Shown in pieces: positions 16,313 through 24,422 of a stretch of 27,207 bases of DNA. How positions within the stretch are numbered: the stretch's first letter is position 1; the number at the start of each line of letters is the position of its first letter. Below the pieces are notes generated by a model. That model saw only the letters and a list, made by a program, of their open reading frames with translations. It searched no databases and was not told where the DNA came from. A program made the translations under genes and the position numbers. The DNA is from DATIHQ01 sp035480535 (lineage in GTDB: Bacteria > Chlamydiota > Chlamydiia > Chlamydiales > SM23-39): assembly GCA_035480535.1 (NCBI GenBank), contig DATIHQ010000076.1:1-27207 (forward strand), in the 5' to 3' direction.

Positions 16313-16356
16313 CTCTGCTACACTCCTCAAAAATGTATTCCGGGATGTGAAAAAGA

Positions 16357-18102
16357 ATGCCTGCACTTGCAACAAAATCACATCATCCCCTTTGGGTCTA
16401 CCCCGAAAAAAATCCCACGTTTTTTCAATCGATTATTTCTGAATTCAACATCCATCCAGTCATCGCGCAAATTCTGATTTCACGCGGCTTTAAGACGATT
16501 GAAGAGATCCATGAATTCCTCTACGCAAAACTCCCCAATCTTTACGATCCAGATCTTTTTCCCGATATGGATAAAGCGGTCGAGCGGATTGTCGAGGCCA
16601 TTCATAAGAAACAACCAATCCTGATCTATGGCGATAACGATGTCGATGGGATGACCGCCGCCGCTCTGCTCACTGAATTTTTAAGAGCGGTGGGCGCCAA
16701 AGTCTTTTTCGATATCCCCAACCGAACTCATTTGAAAAAAAGCCTCATTGGGAATGCCCTCCAAGTGGCCCTTAAGCATCAATGCGGCCTTCTCGTCACG
16801 GTCGATTGCGGCATTACAGCCGCCAAAGAACTTGAAGAAGTCGTTCAACATGGAATCGATGTCATCGTGACCGATCACCATGAACCCACTTCCCGCATTC
16901 CCCATTGCATCGCCACCCTAAATCCTAAACTCATCAATAGCACCTATCCCAATCGAGAACTCACCGGCGTGGGCGTCGCCTTCAAGCTAGCTCATGCAGT
17001 GACGAATTATCTCATTGAAATGGAAGAGATCAGCCCGACAAAAGTCGATCTAAAAAACTATCTCGATCTAGTAGCCCTCGGCACCATTGCCGACATGGGC
17101 GCCCTTAAAGGGGAAAATCGCATTCTCGTCCGCTACGGCCTCAAACAAATGAGAAAGGCCAAGCGGGTTGGCCTGGCAAAGCTCTTTGAGGTGAGCGAAA
17201 TGCAACAAGGGGATCTTTCTCCCGCGGATATCGCCTCAAAAGTCGCCCCTCGCCTCAATAGCCTGGGCCGCATTGCCGATCCCATCAAAGGAGTTGAGCT
17301 TCTCCTCCTCCGCGACAACGACGAAGCCGAAGCCCTTGCCAAAGAGCTCGACCTCCACAACCTCGAGCGGCAAAAAATCGAACGGGCCGCCTCCGATGAC
17401 ATTGAAGAGCACATTTTCCAGCATCCTGAAATTCTCCAAGAAAAAGCGATCATTCTCCATTCAGAAAAATGGCATCCCGGCATCATCGCCATCATCTCCG
17501 CGCGCATTGCCAAACAATACAATCGCCCCACCCTCATCATTTCCATTGAACAAGGCATTGGCAAAGGCTCCATCCGCACCATCCCCGAATTCCCCCTCCT
17601 CCCCATCCTCAAGGAAAACGAATCGCTCCTCATCAACTACGGCGGCCACGACTACGCCGCAGGCCTCACCATCAAAGAGGAAAACATCCCCCTCTTCAAA
17701 CAACGCTTTATCCAAGCCGCCGACCGCGCCCTCAAGGATCAAGATGTGGTCGCCAAACTCTATCTCGATGCCAAGATCAACTTCAATGAGCTCACCTTTG
17801 ACTTTATGGAATCGCTCAACCTCCTCGAGCCCTTTGGCAACGAAAATCCACCCCCCATCCTCTACTGCGACGCCACGCAGATCTGGCCTCCCAAGGTCGT
17901 CGGCAAGTATCACCTAAAACTCTTTCTCGAACAAGGAGACCGGATGCTCGAAGGCATTGCCTTTGGCCTGGCCGACCGAAAGGACCAAATCCGCCGCAAG
18001 AACATCCTCCTCCAAATCGCCTTCACCCCCCACATCAACCTCTTCCTCAACAAGGCCAGCATTCAGCTGCAAATCAAAGATTTCCAACTCGCCACCACTT
18101 AA
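16357..18102 (+). CDS. recJ: Single-stranded-DNA exonuclease RecJ
   Basis: A 581-aa DHH-superfamily 5'-3' exonuclease acting in recombination and mismatch or base-excision repair. Metal-binding motifs are visible: YGDNDVDG (91-98; commonly YGDYDADG in the family), VTVDCGI (148-154), DHHE (173-176) and GGHDYAAG (429-436), followed by the OB-like C-terminal domain. It lies 44 nt after secDF in the same direction, the same neighbour as in Chlamydiaceae. A TTGACT overlaps the secDF stop (16309-16314), but no convincing -10 follows, so co-transcription with secDF is likely. Codon choice shifts in the 3' half toward C-ending codons. Confidence 0.95.
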   Translation: MPALATKSHHPLWVYPEKNPTFFQSIISEFNIHPVIAQILISRGFKTIEEIHEFLYAKLPNLYDPDLFPDMDKAVERIVEAIHKKQPILIYGDNDVDGMTAAALLTEFLRAVGAKVFFDIPNRTHLKKSLIGNALQVALKHQCGLLVTVDCGITAAKELEEVVQHGIDVIVTDHHEPTSRIPHCIATLNPKLINSTYPNRELTGVGVAFKLAHAVTNYLIEMEEISPTKVDLKNYLDLVALGTIADMGALKGENRILVRYGLKQMRKAKRVGLAKLFEVSEMQQGDLSPADIASKVAPRLNSLGRIADPIKGVELLLLRDNDEAEALAKELDLHNLERQKIERAASDDIEEHIFQHPEILQEKAIILHSEKWHPGIIAIISARIAKQYNRPTLIISIEQGIGKGSIRTIPEFPLLPILKENESLLINYGGHDYAAGLTIKEENIPLFKQRFIQAADRALKDQDVVAKLYLDAKINFNELTFDFMESLNLLEPFGNENPPPILYCDATQIWPPKVVGKYHLKLFLEQGDRMLEGIAFGLADRKDQIRRKNILLQIAFTPHINLFLNKASIQLQIKDFQLATT

Positions 18103-18216
18103 AAAAGTTGCCTTTGCGCCATGAAATGGCCCAATCCTCAAGATGCAATTGGACTGAAAGATAAGTAGCCCCCGACCTACTCCAAATTCATCTCTTTGTG
18201 ATATCTATTTGGTTAA

Positions 18217-19509
18217 ATGGATCATCCAGCACTAGACTTCTCCAGGAAAGAAAAGAAGACGATCATTCTGGCCGTCACACTTGGGAATCTTCTCGAGTGG
18301 TATGAGATCTATCTCTATGTCTATTGGGCTCCCATTATCGCAAAATTGTTCTTCCATTCCGATGATCTGTCAAATTTGACTCATACTTTTCTGATCTTTG
18401 CGGTGGGTTTTCTGGCCAGGCCTTTGGGGGGACTCTTTTTTGGACGGCTGGGCGATTTGATCGGGAGGAGAAAAGCGCTGATTCTCTCCGTCATGATGAT
18501 GATCTTTCCCACCTTCGTCACCGGATTTTTACCCACGTATGCACAAATCGGCATGATGGCCCCCATCATTCTCGGCTTCATGCGGATTTTCCAATCTTTC
18601 CCCGCCGGCGGCGAGCTGCCCGGGGCGTTTTGCTATCTCTACGAAAGCTCCCCGATTCGAACGCGAAGGTTCATGTGCAGCTGGGCCGCGCTTGGATATC
18701 AGCTCGGCATTTTAATTAGCACGGTGGAATGTTTCCTTCTTGAAAAATACCTTTCCACAGAAGCTCTGATTCAGTGGGGCTGGCGCCTTTCTTTCCTCAT
18801 CGGAGGCCTCATCGGCTTTTTTGGGCTGTATCTCCGGAAAAGACTCCATGAAACGCCTCTTTACCTCGAAATGGAAACCCATGAACACGTAGTCAAAACG
18901 CCCATTCTCCACGTCTTAAATTATTATAAAAAGGGGATCTTCCTCGGTATCCTCTTCTGCGCCCTGAATTCCTCTGCCTTTTACCTCATCTCCGTCAACT
19001 TCCCTTTCTATTTTAGCCAGGCGCTTGGGATGGATTATTCAAATAATCTCCTCATCATCGTCTTTATCCTTATTTTCATTACGATTCCTCTTCCCTTCTT
19101 CGGGTTCTTGGGCGACAAATTCAATAATAAGAAGATGTTGATCGGTTCAACCTTAGGAATCGTGCTCCTTCTCTTTCCTTTTTACTTTGCCATCACCCAG
19201 TCCTCTCTTCTCCTGATGATCCTCACCATCATCCCTTTTTGCCTGTTCTTCACGCTTCTCTCTGCCCTGATTCCCTTCATTATCGCCGATCTCTTCCCCA
19301 CCAATGTCCGCTTCACCTGCGTCGCCGTGAGTTTTAACCTCTCCGATGCAATCATTGGAGGCTTCACTCCCGCCGCAGCCCTCTATCTTTTCCGCTTCAC
19401 CGGAAATCAAGCCTCCTTTTGCTGGATCCTCTTTTTCACCTCCCTTCTCAGCTTAATTTCCTATCTCGTCATGAAAGAGCGAAATCACACCCCCGTTCAC
19501 CCAAAGTGA
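18217..19509 (+). CDS. MHS-family MFS transporter (ProP-like metabolite:H+ symporter)
   Basis: A 430-aa, 12-helix MFS protein. It carries the metabolite:H+ symporter (TC 2.A.1.6) marks: LLEWYEIYLYVYWAPI in helix 1 (EWYD is usual), FLARPLGGLFFGRLGDLIGRRKA (65-87) with the Arg-Pro and the MFS motif A, and FPAGGELPGA in helix 4 followed by YESSP. Known members import proline or betaine, citrate, alpha-ketoglutarate or shikimate; the substrate here is not resolvable. The ATG at 18217 has no Shine-Dalgarno sequence and no strong promoter; the 114-nt gap after recJ holds only a short GCCAT/ATGGC hairpin (18118-18130) without a T-run. The next gene, an amine oxidase, starts 36 nt downstream, which hints at transport of its substrate. 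Confidence 0.88.
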   Translation: MDHPALDFSRKEKKTIILAVTLGNLLEWYEIYLYVYWAPIIAKLFFHSDDLSNLTHTFLIFAVGFLARPLGGLFFGRLGDLIGRRKALILSVMMMIFPTFVTGFLPTYAQIGMMAPIILGFMRIFQSFPAGGELPGAFCYLYESSPIRTRRFMCSWAALGYQLGILISTVECFLLEKYLSTEALIQWGWRLSFLIGGLIGFFGLYLRKRLHETPLYLEMETHEHVVKTPILHVLNYYKKGIFLGILFCALNSSAFYLISVNFPFYFSQALGMDYSNNLLIIVFILIFITIPLPFFGFLGDKFNNKKMLIGSTLGIVLLLFPFYFAITQSSLLLMILTIIPFCLFFTLLSALIPFIIADLFPTNVRFTCVAVSFNLSDAIIGGFTPAAALYLFRFTGNQASFCWILFFTSLLSLISYLVMKERNHTPVHPK

Positions 19510-19538
19510 TAGACAATCCCCTTAGCTCTCTTTAAACT
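19510..19538 (+). promoter_or_regulatory. Promoter of the flavin oxidase gene, leaderless type
   Basis: TAGACA (19510-19515, 5/6), 17-bp spacer, TAAACT (19533-19538, 4/6), then 7 nt to the ATG at 19546. The predicted start coincides with the start codon, and no Shine-Dalgarno sequence is present. Confidence 0.45.
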
Positions 19539-19545
19539 TGAATCC

Positions 19546-20679
19546 ATGAAATACGATGTTTTGATCATTGGAGGCGGCGTCAATGGCTTGGCAGTCGCCT
19601 ACCACCTCTCTCATATCAAGAAACTAAAGGTTCTTCTTTTGGAGCAATTTACTTTGGGAAATCCCTTTGGAGGCTCTCACGGTTTTTCCAGAATCATTCG
19701 AGGGACCTATGCAAATCCCATCTATATCCAGTGGATGAAACGGGTCTATCAATATGAATGGCCCCTCCTGGAAAAAGAAGCGGGACGCCGCCTCATTCAC
19801 CCCAATCCCGGGTGCTTCTTTGGTACGGGAAAACTCTTTGAGAAATATCTCCAGGCAATTGAAAACTCCGGCTTCGATATTCAGCGCTTGAGCGTTTCCG
19901 ATGCGCGCCGCCTCTTCCCCCAATTTACATTTGCCAACTGTTCGGCTGTTTTATCCGATCGGACAGGGGGCGTCATTGCCGCAGCGGAAGTCTTGCAAAA
20001 CCTGGCCCACATCGCCCGTAAAAATGGGGTGGAAATCCGCGAAAACACAAAAGTCGTGAACATCGACGCAGATAAAAACTCTCTTCAAGTAATGACTGAT
20101 GAAGAAACTTTTTCAACCAACCGCTTAGTCGTCGCAACAGGCGCTTATCTGCCCCAGCTTTTCCCCCAATTTCGCTCCCACCTCACTGCGATTCGACAAA
20201 CAATCGGTTATTTCATTCTTCAAGGAGATCCAAAATCCTTTCAGATTGGAAATTTTCCCAATTGGTCTTATTTGGGAGAACAAGTCTTCTATGGCTTGCC
20301 TGAATTTGGCTCGAAGGGAATTAAAGTGGCTCAACATCGTACAAGCGGGAAAACAGACGATCCCAATCAACACATTTCGCAAGGCGATCCCGCAGAGATC
20401 AAAATCTTGGAACACTTTGTGAAAGAGCAATTTGTTCAGCCGATTCAAAAGCTTGTCTCTTCTGAAACCTGTTTTTATGCAAACACGCCCACCGAGGATT
20501 TCATCCTCGAATGTCTTCCCAGTGATCCCCGCGTCGTCATCGGCTCTGCCTGTTCAGGCCACGCCTTTAAATTTGCTCCCTTAACAGGGCGCATCCTCGC
20601 GGAGCTTGCCCTACACGGAAAAACCACTATCCCAGAATTCGAAGAATATAAACAAATATTTTTAACTCCACTGCATTGA
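19546..20679 (+). CDS. Sarcosine-oxidase-family FAD-dependent amine oxidase
   Basis: A 377-aa flavoenzyme of the monomeric sarcosine oxidase/N-methyl-tryptophan oxidase/pipecolate oxidase group, which oxidises secondary amines to imine plus hydrogen peroxide. The Rossmann FAD loop is at the N-terminus (VLIIGGGVNGLAVAYHL, G9/G11/G14). CFYANTPTEDFIL places Cys309 at the position that binds FAD covalently in MSOX, and the C-terminal FAD signature CSGHAFKFAPLTGRI is present. Sarcosine, pipecolate or another N-alkyl amino acid is possible; the residues seen do not decide. It is flanked by an MHS transporter and an unknown gene, with a succinate-semialdehyde dehydrogenase further on, consistent with amino-acid use. 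No signal peptide, so cytoplasmic. Confidence 0.88.
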   Translation: MKYDVLIIGGGVNGLAVAYHLSHIKKLKVLLLEQFTLGNPFGGSHGFSRIIRGTYANPIYIQWMKRVYQYEWPLLEKEAGRRLIHPNPGCFFGTGKLFEKYLQAIENSGFDIQRLSVSDARRLFPQFTFANCSAVLSDRTGGVIAAAEVLQNLAHIARKNGVEIRENTKVVNIDADKNSLQVMTDEETFSTNRLVVATGAYLPQLFPQFRSHLTAIRQTIGYFILQGDPKSFQIGNFPNWSYLGEQVFYGLPEFGSKGIKVAQHRTSGKTDDPNQHISQGDPAEIKILEHFVKEQFVQPIQKLVSSETCFYANTPTEDFILECLPSDPRVVIGSACSGHAFKFAPLTGRILAELALHGKTTIPEFEEYKQIFLTPLH

Positions 20680-20704
20680 TTATAATTAAATTAACTGCCA
20701 TAAT
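20676..20704 (+). promoter_or_regulatory. Promoter of the 318-aa unknown gene, leaderless type
   Basis: TTGATT (20676-20681, 4/6), 17-bp spacer, CATAAT (20699-20704, 5/6), then 6 nt to the ATG at 20711. The -35 overlaps the stop codon of the flavin oxidase gene. No Shine-Dalgarno sequence precedes the start. Confidence 0.5.
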
Positions 20705-20710
20705 ATCTGA

Positions 20711-21667
20711 ATGGCATCATTAGCTAGTGTTTCGTTTTGTATAAAACAGGATCAGAGTGTCCCTAAAACTGAGAAAGAAGAATTCTCTTATGCTTTCTTC
20801 CAACTCCCCCCTCGCATTCCTCATCCTATACAACAGGCACCCGAAGCCTTAGCCAAGAAATTCCAAGGGATTGAAAAACTGATTCCCAAGGATCTTCCTG
20901 TAAATGAACCCGTTGAGATTACTGCTTTATTCCCTAATTTCCAAAACGCCCCTTGCTATATTCCAACGCTGGCCTCTTTGAAAGCCAAGATTGATAAATA
21001 TCAGCAGAAATATGGAATTGAGATCCTCTTAGTCTCTGAAAAAAATGCCGCTGAAACAATTTGCAAATTGAGCTCTATAGATGATTGCGCACCCCGAGGG
21101 ATGATCATCTATAAAGAAAATGGGTATCATGTAACTCCCGTTCTTTTTTATCGAACCAATCTCGAAAGCAAGTGGTCTGTTCTGATGATGGATTGTATCG
21201 AATCGGAATCTGTGCTCGAAGAGATTCTTTCTCAATTAACCAAATTCAAACCGGATATCGATCTTTTTCTTTCCTATGGGACTCGGTTGGGAGATCGACA
21301 CTCCTGTAGAATTGAAGCCATCACCCTCCTTAAATATGCCCTCCACTGGGCGATGAGACGACCCCATCAAGTTTTGACGGAACTTCTTCGACATAAGAAA
21401 GCGCGTACAGAAGATCGGAAGATCTTTTTTCGTGTACCCAGGCAATGGGCTATCGGCAATCAGATCAAAGATTCGGTTCAAAATGGAAGAGAACTTGATA
21501 GCGATGTCATCAATCACAAAGGAGAAACATATCCACAGTGGCTAAAAAGACATCCCCTTCAATCTATGAATGTTCAAATCTCCATTAACAATGCGGCCAT
21601 TCAGACCCAAAAACCAATGAACACCTATCTTCATCAAAAAATCCTTCGGTGGATCTCTCCTACCTGA
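20711..21667 (+). CDS. Unknown protein, candidate clan-CE cysteine enzyme
   Basis: A 318-aa soluble protein that I do not recognise by overall sequence. It lacks a signal peptide and membrane segments. The middle has an order of potential catalytic residues like clan CE (YopJ or ULP-type) enzymes: His140 at the start of a hydrophobic strand (YHVTPVLFY), Asp161 after a second strand (WSVLMMDCIES), then Cys199 at the head of a helix (GDRHSCRIEAITLLKYAL). Spacings are 21 and 38 residues, against 19 and 44 for H109/E128/C172 in YopJ. The oxyanion-hole Gln expected six residues before the Cys is absent (Leu193). The Ser-containing N-terminus would suit type III secretion, but that is inference. 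It could equally be an unrelated lineage-specific protein. Confidence 0.7.
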   Translation: MASLASVSFCIKQDQSVPKTEKEEFSYAFFQLPPRIPHPIQQAPEALAKKFQGIEKLIPKDLPVNEPVEITALFPNFQNAPCYIPTLASLKAKIDKYQQKYGIEILLVSEKNAAETICKLSSIDDCAPRGMIIYKENGYHVTPVLFYRTNLESKWSVLMMDCIESESVLEEILSQLTKFKPDIDLFLSYGTRLGDRHSCRIEAITLLKYALHWAMRRPHQVLTELLRHKKARTEDRKIFFRVPRQWAIGNQIKDSVQNGRELDSDVINHKGETYPQWLKRHPLQSMNVQISINNAAIQTQKPMNTYLHQKILRWISPT

Positions 21668-21671
21668 AAAA

Positions 21672-21704
21672 TTTACTTCCTGCTAAGGTGCAGTTTAATG
21701 CACC
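21672..21704 (+). promoter_or_regulatory. Putative promoter and operator-like inverted repeat ahead of gabD
   Basis: TTTACT (21672-21677) and TTTAAT (21694-21699, 5/6 to -10) are 16 bp apart. The -10 lies in the loop of a perfect 6-bp inverted repeat GGTGCA (21687-21692)/TGCACC (21699-21704). The arrangement could be an operator over the -10 or a small leader hairpin. Confidence 0.35.
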
Positions 21705-21713
21705 GGTAAGGCC

Positions 21714-23168
21714 ATGCAAGATATCCTAAAGAATCTCTACATCAATGGAAAGTGGGTTCCTGCTGAAAAGGGAAAAACGTATGAGCTAAGAAGTCCTTCT
21801 ACCGGCGCGGTTCTTGCCCATGTGGCAGATGGGGGAACGGCCGATGTGAAAAAGGCGATCGATGCGGCGAGCGATGCCTTTCCTTCGTGGGCTGGTACGC
21901 CGGCGAAAGAGCGGGGAGAAATCTTGATTCGCGCCGAGCAGAATTTGCTGAAGCGAAAGGAGGAAATCGCCCGATTGGTTTCTGAGGAAAATGGAAAGCC
22001 GTTTGAAGAGGCTAAGCAAGAAGTTGGGTTTTGCTCCGGCTACTTGCGCTGGTTTGCCGAAGAGGGGCGGAGAGCTTACGGGGAAACAATCCCTTCTCCT
22101 TTTGCGCATAAAAGACTTTGGACCCGTCTGCAGCCCATTGGAGTCATTGGCGCGATCACGCCTTGGAATTTCCCAGCCAATATGATCACCCGTAAGATCG
22201 CCCCTATTTTAGCCGCTGGCTGCACGGTGGTGTTAAAACCGGCGCAAGATACTCCTTTAACGGCCTTGGCCATCACTTTGGCCCTGCATGATGCTGGAGT
22301 TCCTAAAGGAGTTTTCAATATTGTCACGGCTTTAGATCCAAAGCCGATTTCTGCCGAATATTTGTCAGATCCGCGGGTGCGAATGATTGGATTTACCGGA
22401 TCAGTGGGCGTGGGCAAGCTGCTGATGGAGCAGTCGGCCAAGCAGTTGAAAAAGCTCTCTTTAGAGCTGGGTGGAAATGCGCCTGTGCTGGTGTTTGACG
22501 ACGCTGATTTGGATTTAGCCGTGGAACGGGTTGGCGCGATTAAATTCTTGCGCGTCGGCGGGGAATCATGCATCTGCGCAAACAGGATTTACGTTCATGA
22601 GAAGATCTATGCCAAATTCATGGAAAAGTTCGTAAAGCTTGTTAAATCGTATATCGTAGGCGGCCCTTTTAAGCCGGGCGTAAAAATCGGCCCGATGATC
22701 ACCGCCCGTGCGCGCGATCGGCTTCATGAGCTCATTGAGCAAACAAAAAAACAGGGAGCGAAAATCATTCTTGGCGGGCATCCTTTGACTGAGGGAGAGT
22801 TCGCGAAGGGACATTTCTATGCGCCTACGATCATTGAGGGAGCGCAAGATGATTGGCCCATCTGCCAAAGCGAAATCTTTGGCCCCGTGGCCAATGTCCT
22901 TTCTTTTTCCGATGAAAAAGAGGTGATTGAGCGGGCCAATGATTGCACATATGGGCTCGCCTCTTATTTGTTTACGAGAGATCTCAACCGGATGATCCGC
23001 GTCTCTGAAGCGTTAGAATATGGCTTTGTGGGGATTAACGATGGCGATGGCTATACACATGAGATTCCGATGGGGGGATTTAAAGAGAGCGGCATTGGAA
23101 GAGAAGGGGGCAGAGAAGGGCTCCGTGAATATATGGAAGTCAAATCGGTTCTGGTGAATATCTCGTAG
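21714..23168 (+). CDS. gabD: Succinate-semialdehyde dehydrogenase (NAD(P)+), GabD-like
   Basis: A 484-aa aldehyde dehydrogenase closest to the GabD/SSADH subfamily, which oxidises succinate semialdehyde (from GABA) to succinate for the TCA cycle. Key elements are ITPWNFP with Asn152, LKPAQDTP with Lys175, FTGSVGVGK at 227-235, general base Glu251 in LSLELGGNAP, and catalytic Cys286 in GGESCICANR. In most relatives the last motif reads GQTCVCANR or similar, so Gln-to-Glu before the Cys is a mild oddity. The C-terminal signature EIFGPVANVLSF is present. Length is standard. Its last 29 nt overlap the converging symporter gene. Exact substrate within the ALDH family is less certain than the reaction type. 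Confidence 0.9.
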   Translation: MQDILKNLYINGKWVPAEKGKTYELRSPSTGAVLAHVADGGTADVKKAIDAASDAFPSWAGTPAKERGEILIRAEQNLLKRKEEIARLVSEENGKPFEEAKQEVGFCSGYLRWFAEEGRRAYGETIPSPFAHKRLWTRLQPIGVIGAITPWNFPANMITRKIAPILAAGCTVVLKPAQDTPLTALAITLALHDAGVPKGVFNIVTALDPKPISAEYLSDPRVRMIGFTGSVGVGKLLMEQSAKQLKKLSLELGGNAPVLVFDDADLDLAVERVGAIKFLRVGGESCICANRIYVHEKIYAKFMEKFVKLVKSYIVGGPFKPGVKIGPMITARARDRLHELIEQTKKQGAKIILGGHPLTEGEFAKGHFYAPTIIEGAQDDWPICQSEIFGPVANVLSFSDEKEVIERANDCTYGLASYLFTRDLNRMIRVSEALEYGFVGINDGDGYTHEIPMGGFKESGIGREGGREGLREYMEVKSVLVNIS

Positions 23169-24363
23169 GAACGGCTTTTAATTCTTTATCGACGATGGCC
23201 GTGACGCAGAGATCAGACCAGACATTCAACATCGTTTCCACCATATCTAAAAAGGCATAGAAAGGGAGGATCAACCCCATCGTTGTAATCGGCACATTCA
23301 TGGCGATGAGAAAGGTGCTGCTTAGAAAGAAACAACCCATGGGAACGCCCGCATTTCCAATGGCGGCTATAGTAGCTAAAACGACCCACATCCCCAAATC
23401 AAAGGGAGAAAAAACATGCCCATGCATGCTGGAGATGAAAACAACCGTCGTAAAAATAAAGGCAGCGCACCCATTCATGTTAATGACTGTGCAGAGGGGG
23501 AGAGAAAAATGGGCCACTCTGGAGGAGACGCCGAGTTGTTTTTCTGCGCAATCGAGCGTTACGGGGAGCGTTGCATTCGAAGATTTCGAAAAGAAGGCTA
23601 AGAGAAGCGCTTTCATCGCCCCTTTGGCTGTTTGTAGGGGAGAAATCCCCTTTGATTTTAAGAGGAGGGGAAGAACGACGAGTCCTTGCAGGAGATTGGC
23701 TCCCAATACGCAGCTTAAATAGAGGATGAGGCTGTTGAAATGGGAAAAATTATGGCGCAAATCTTCAATGAGGAGCGCTGTAAAGGCCCAAATGCCCATC
23801 GGCATGAGGGCAATCACCAACTCGGTCACTTTCAGCATCAGCTTGAAAAGGGAGGAGAAGAACTGATTGAGTGTTTGCCGCTCCTCAATGGGCAGTTTCA
23901 AAGCGGCCATCCCAAAAAGAGCTGCGATAAAGGCCAGGGCAATTACATTGTTTTCCAGGAAGGCCTGAAAGAAATTGGAGGGGACGATTTGCAAGAGGAA
24001 AGAGAGATAAGAGTCGCTAGCGGCGGCTTCGGCGCTATTTGGTGTGGGGATTAAGCCGCGGACGGGATCGATGGCCAAAAAGAGAACGAGTGCGATGAGA
24101 GTGGCGATGACGGTGGTTAGGAGAGTGTAGGCAAAGACTTTACGCCCTAAAGTTCTCATCTCTTCAAAGCCCTGCATGCCCAAAAAGGTGGAAATGATCG
24201 ATAAGAACACAATCGGCGCTGCGAGGAGTTTGAGGAAGTTGGTAAAAACGGTTGAAATCGATTCAGCTACTTTGAAGAGAATTTCGTTATGGAATAAACC
24301 TGTAATTATTCCTAATACTATGGCTAAAAAAATAAATAGATAGGATCGTGTGAGTTTATTCAT
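23140..24363 (-). CDS. Dicarboxylate/amino acid:cation symporter (GltP/GltT-like)
   Basis: A 407-aa DAACS-family protein expected to import glutamate, aspartate or C4-dicarboxylates with sodium or protons. The N-terminal half has six hydrophobic helices beginning LTRSYLFIFLAIVLGIITG. The C-terminal half has the re-entrant-loop features: a Ser-rich hairpin (FFSKSSNATLPVTLDCAEK) and VINMNGCAAFIFTTVVF, corresponding to the NMDGT substrate/ion motif with changed residues (NMNGC). Those changes may mean altered ion or substrate specificity. The ATG at 24363 is preceded by a weak GAG. A -10-like TATGAT lies on the minus strand at 24398-24393, overlapping the -35 of the divergent DUF952 gene. Its product could supply amino-acid carbon to gabD. 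Confidence 0.9.
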   Translation of the reverse strand: MNKLTRSYLFIFLAIVLGIITGLFHNEILFKVAESISTVFTNFLKLLAAPIVFLSIISTFLGMQGFEEMRTLGRKVFAYTLLTTVIATLIALVLFLAIDPVRGLIPTPNSAEAAASDSYLSFLLQIVPSNFFQAFLENNVIALAFIAALFGMAALKLPIEERQTLNQFFSSLFKLMLKVTELVIALMPMGIWAFTALLIEDLRHNFSHFNSLILYLSCVLGANLLQGLVVLPLLLKSKGISPLQTAKGAMKALLLAFFSKSSNATLPVTLDCAEKQLGVSSRVAHFSLPLCTVINMNGCAAFIFTTVVFISSMHGHVFSPFDLGMWVVLATIAAIGNAGVPMGCFFLSSTFLIAMNVPITTMGLILPFYAFLDMVETMLNVWSDLCVTAIVDKELKAVPTRYSPEPI

Positions 24364-24387
24364 CGTATCTCGCTATGAATTTGAGGC

Positions 24388-24416
24388 TTGACATCATAGC
24401 ATAAAGAGGATAAAAT
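24388..24416 (+). promoter_or_regulatory. Strong leaderless-type promoter of the DUF952 gene
   Basis: Perfect -35 TTGACA (24388-24393), 17-bp spacer, TAAAAT -10 (24411-24416, 5/6), then 6 nt to ATG 24423. The expected start is the A of the ATG. AGAGGA lies 12 nt upstream of the start codon, too far for normal use and outside the predicted transcript. Confidence 0.65.
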
Positions 24417-24422
24417 ATCCCC

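Noticed and set aside
16309..16339. A recJ promoter built on TTGACT at the secDF stop codon.
   Set aside because: The best -10 match (TGTATT) needs a 19-bp spacer and is poor; read-through from secDF is simpler.
17133..17917. Long alternative reading frames on both strands inside recJ, up to 214 codons, low-complexity Ser/Pro/Thr or Asp/Gly/Val.
   Set aside because: They are side effects of the C-ending codon bias in recJ, which has all its family motifs in the main frame; the alternative products have no recognisable domains.
18118..18130. Hairpin GCCAT-GAA-ATGGC after recJ as a terminator.
   Set aside because: The stem is only 5 bp and no T-run follows, so it does not qualify.
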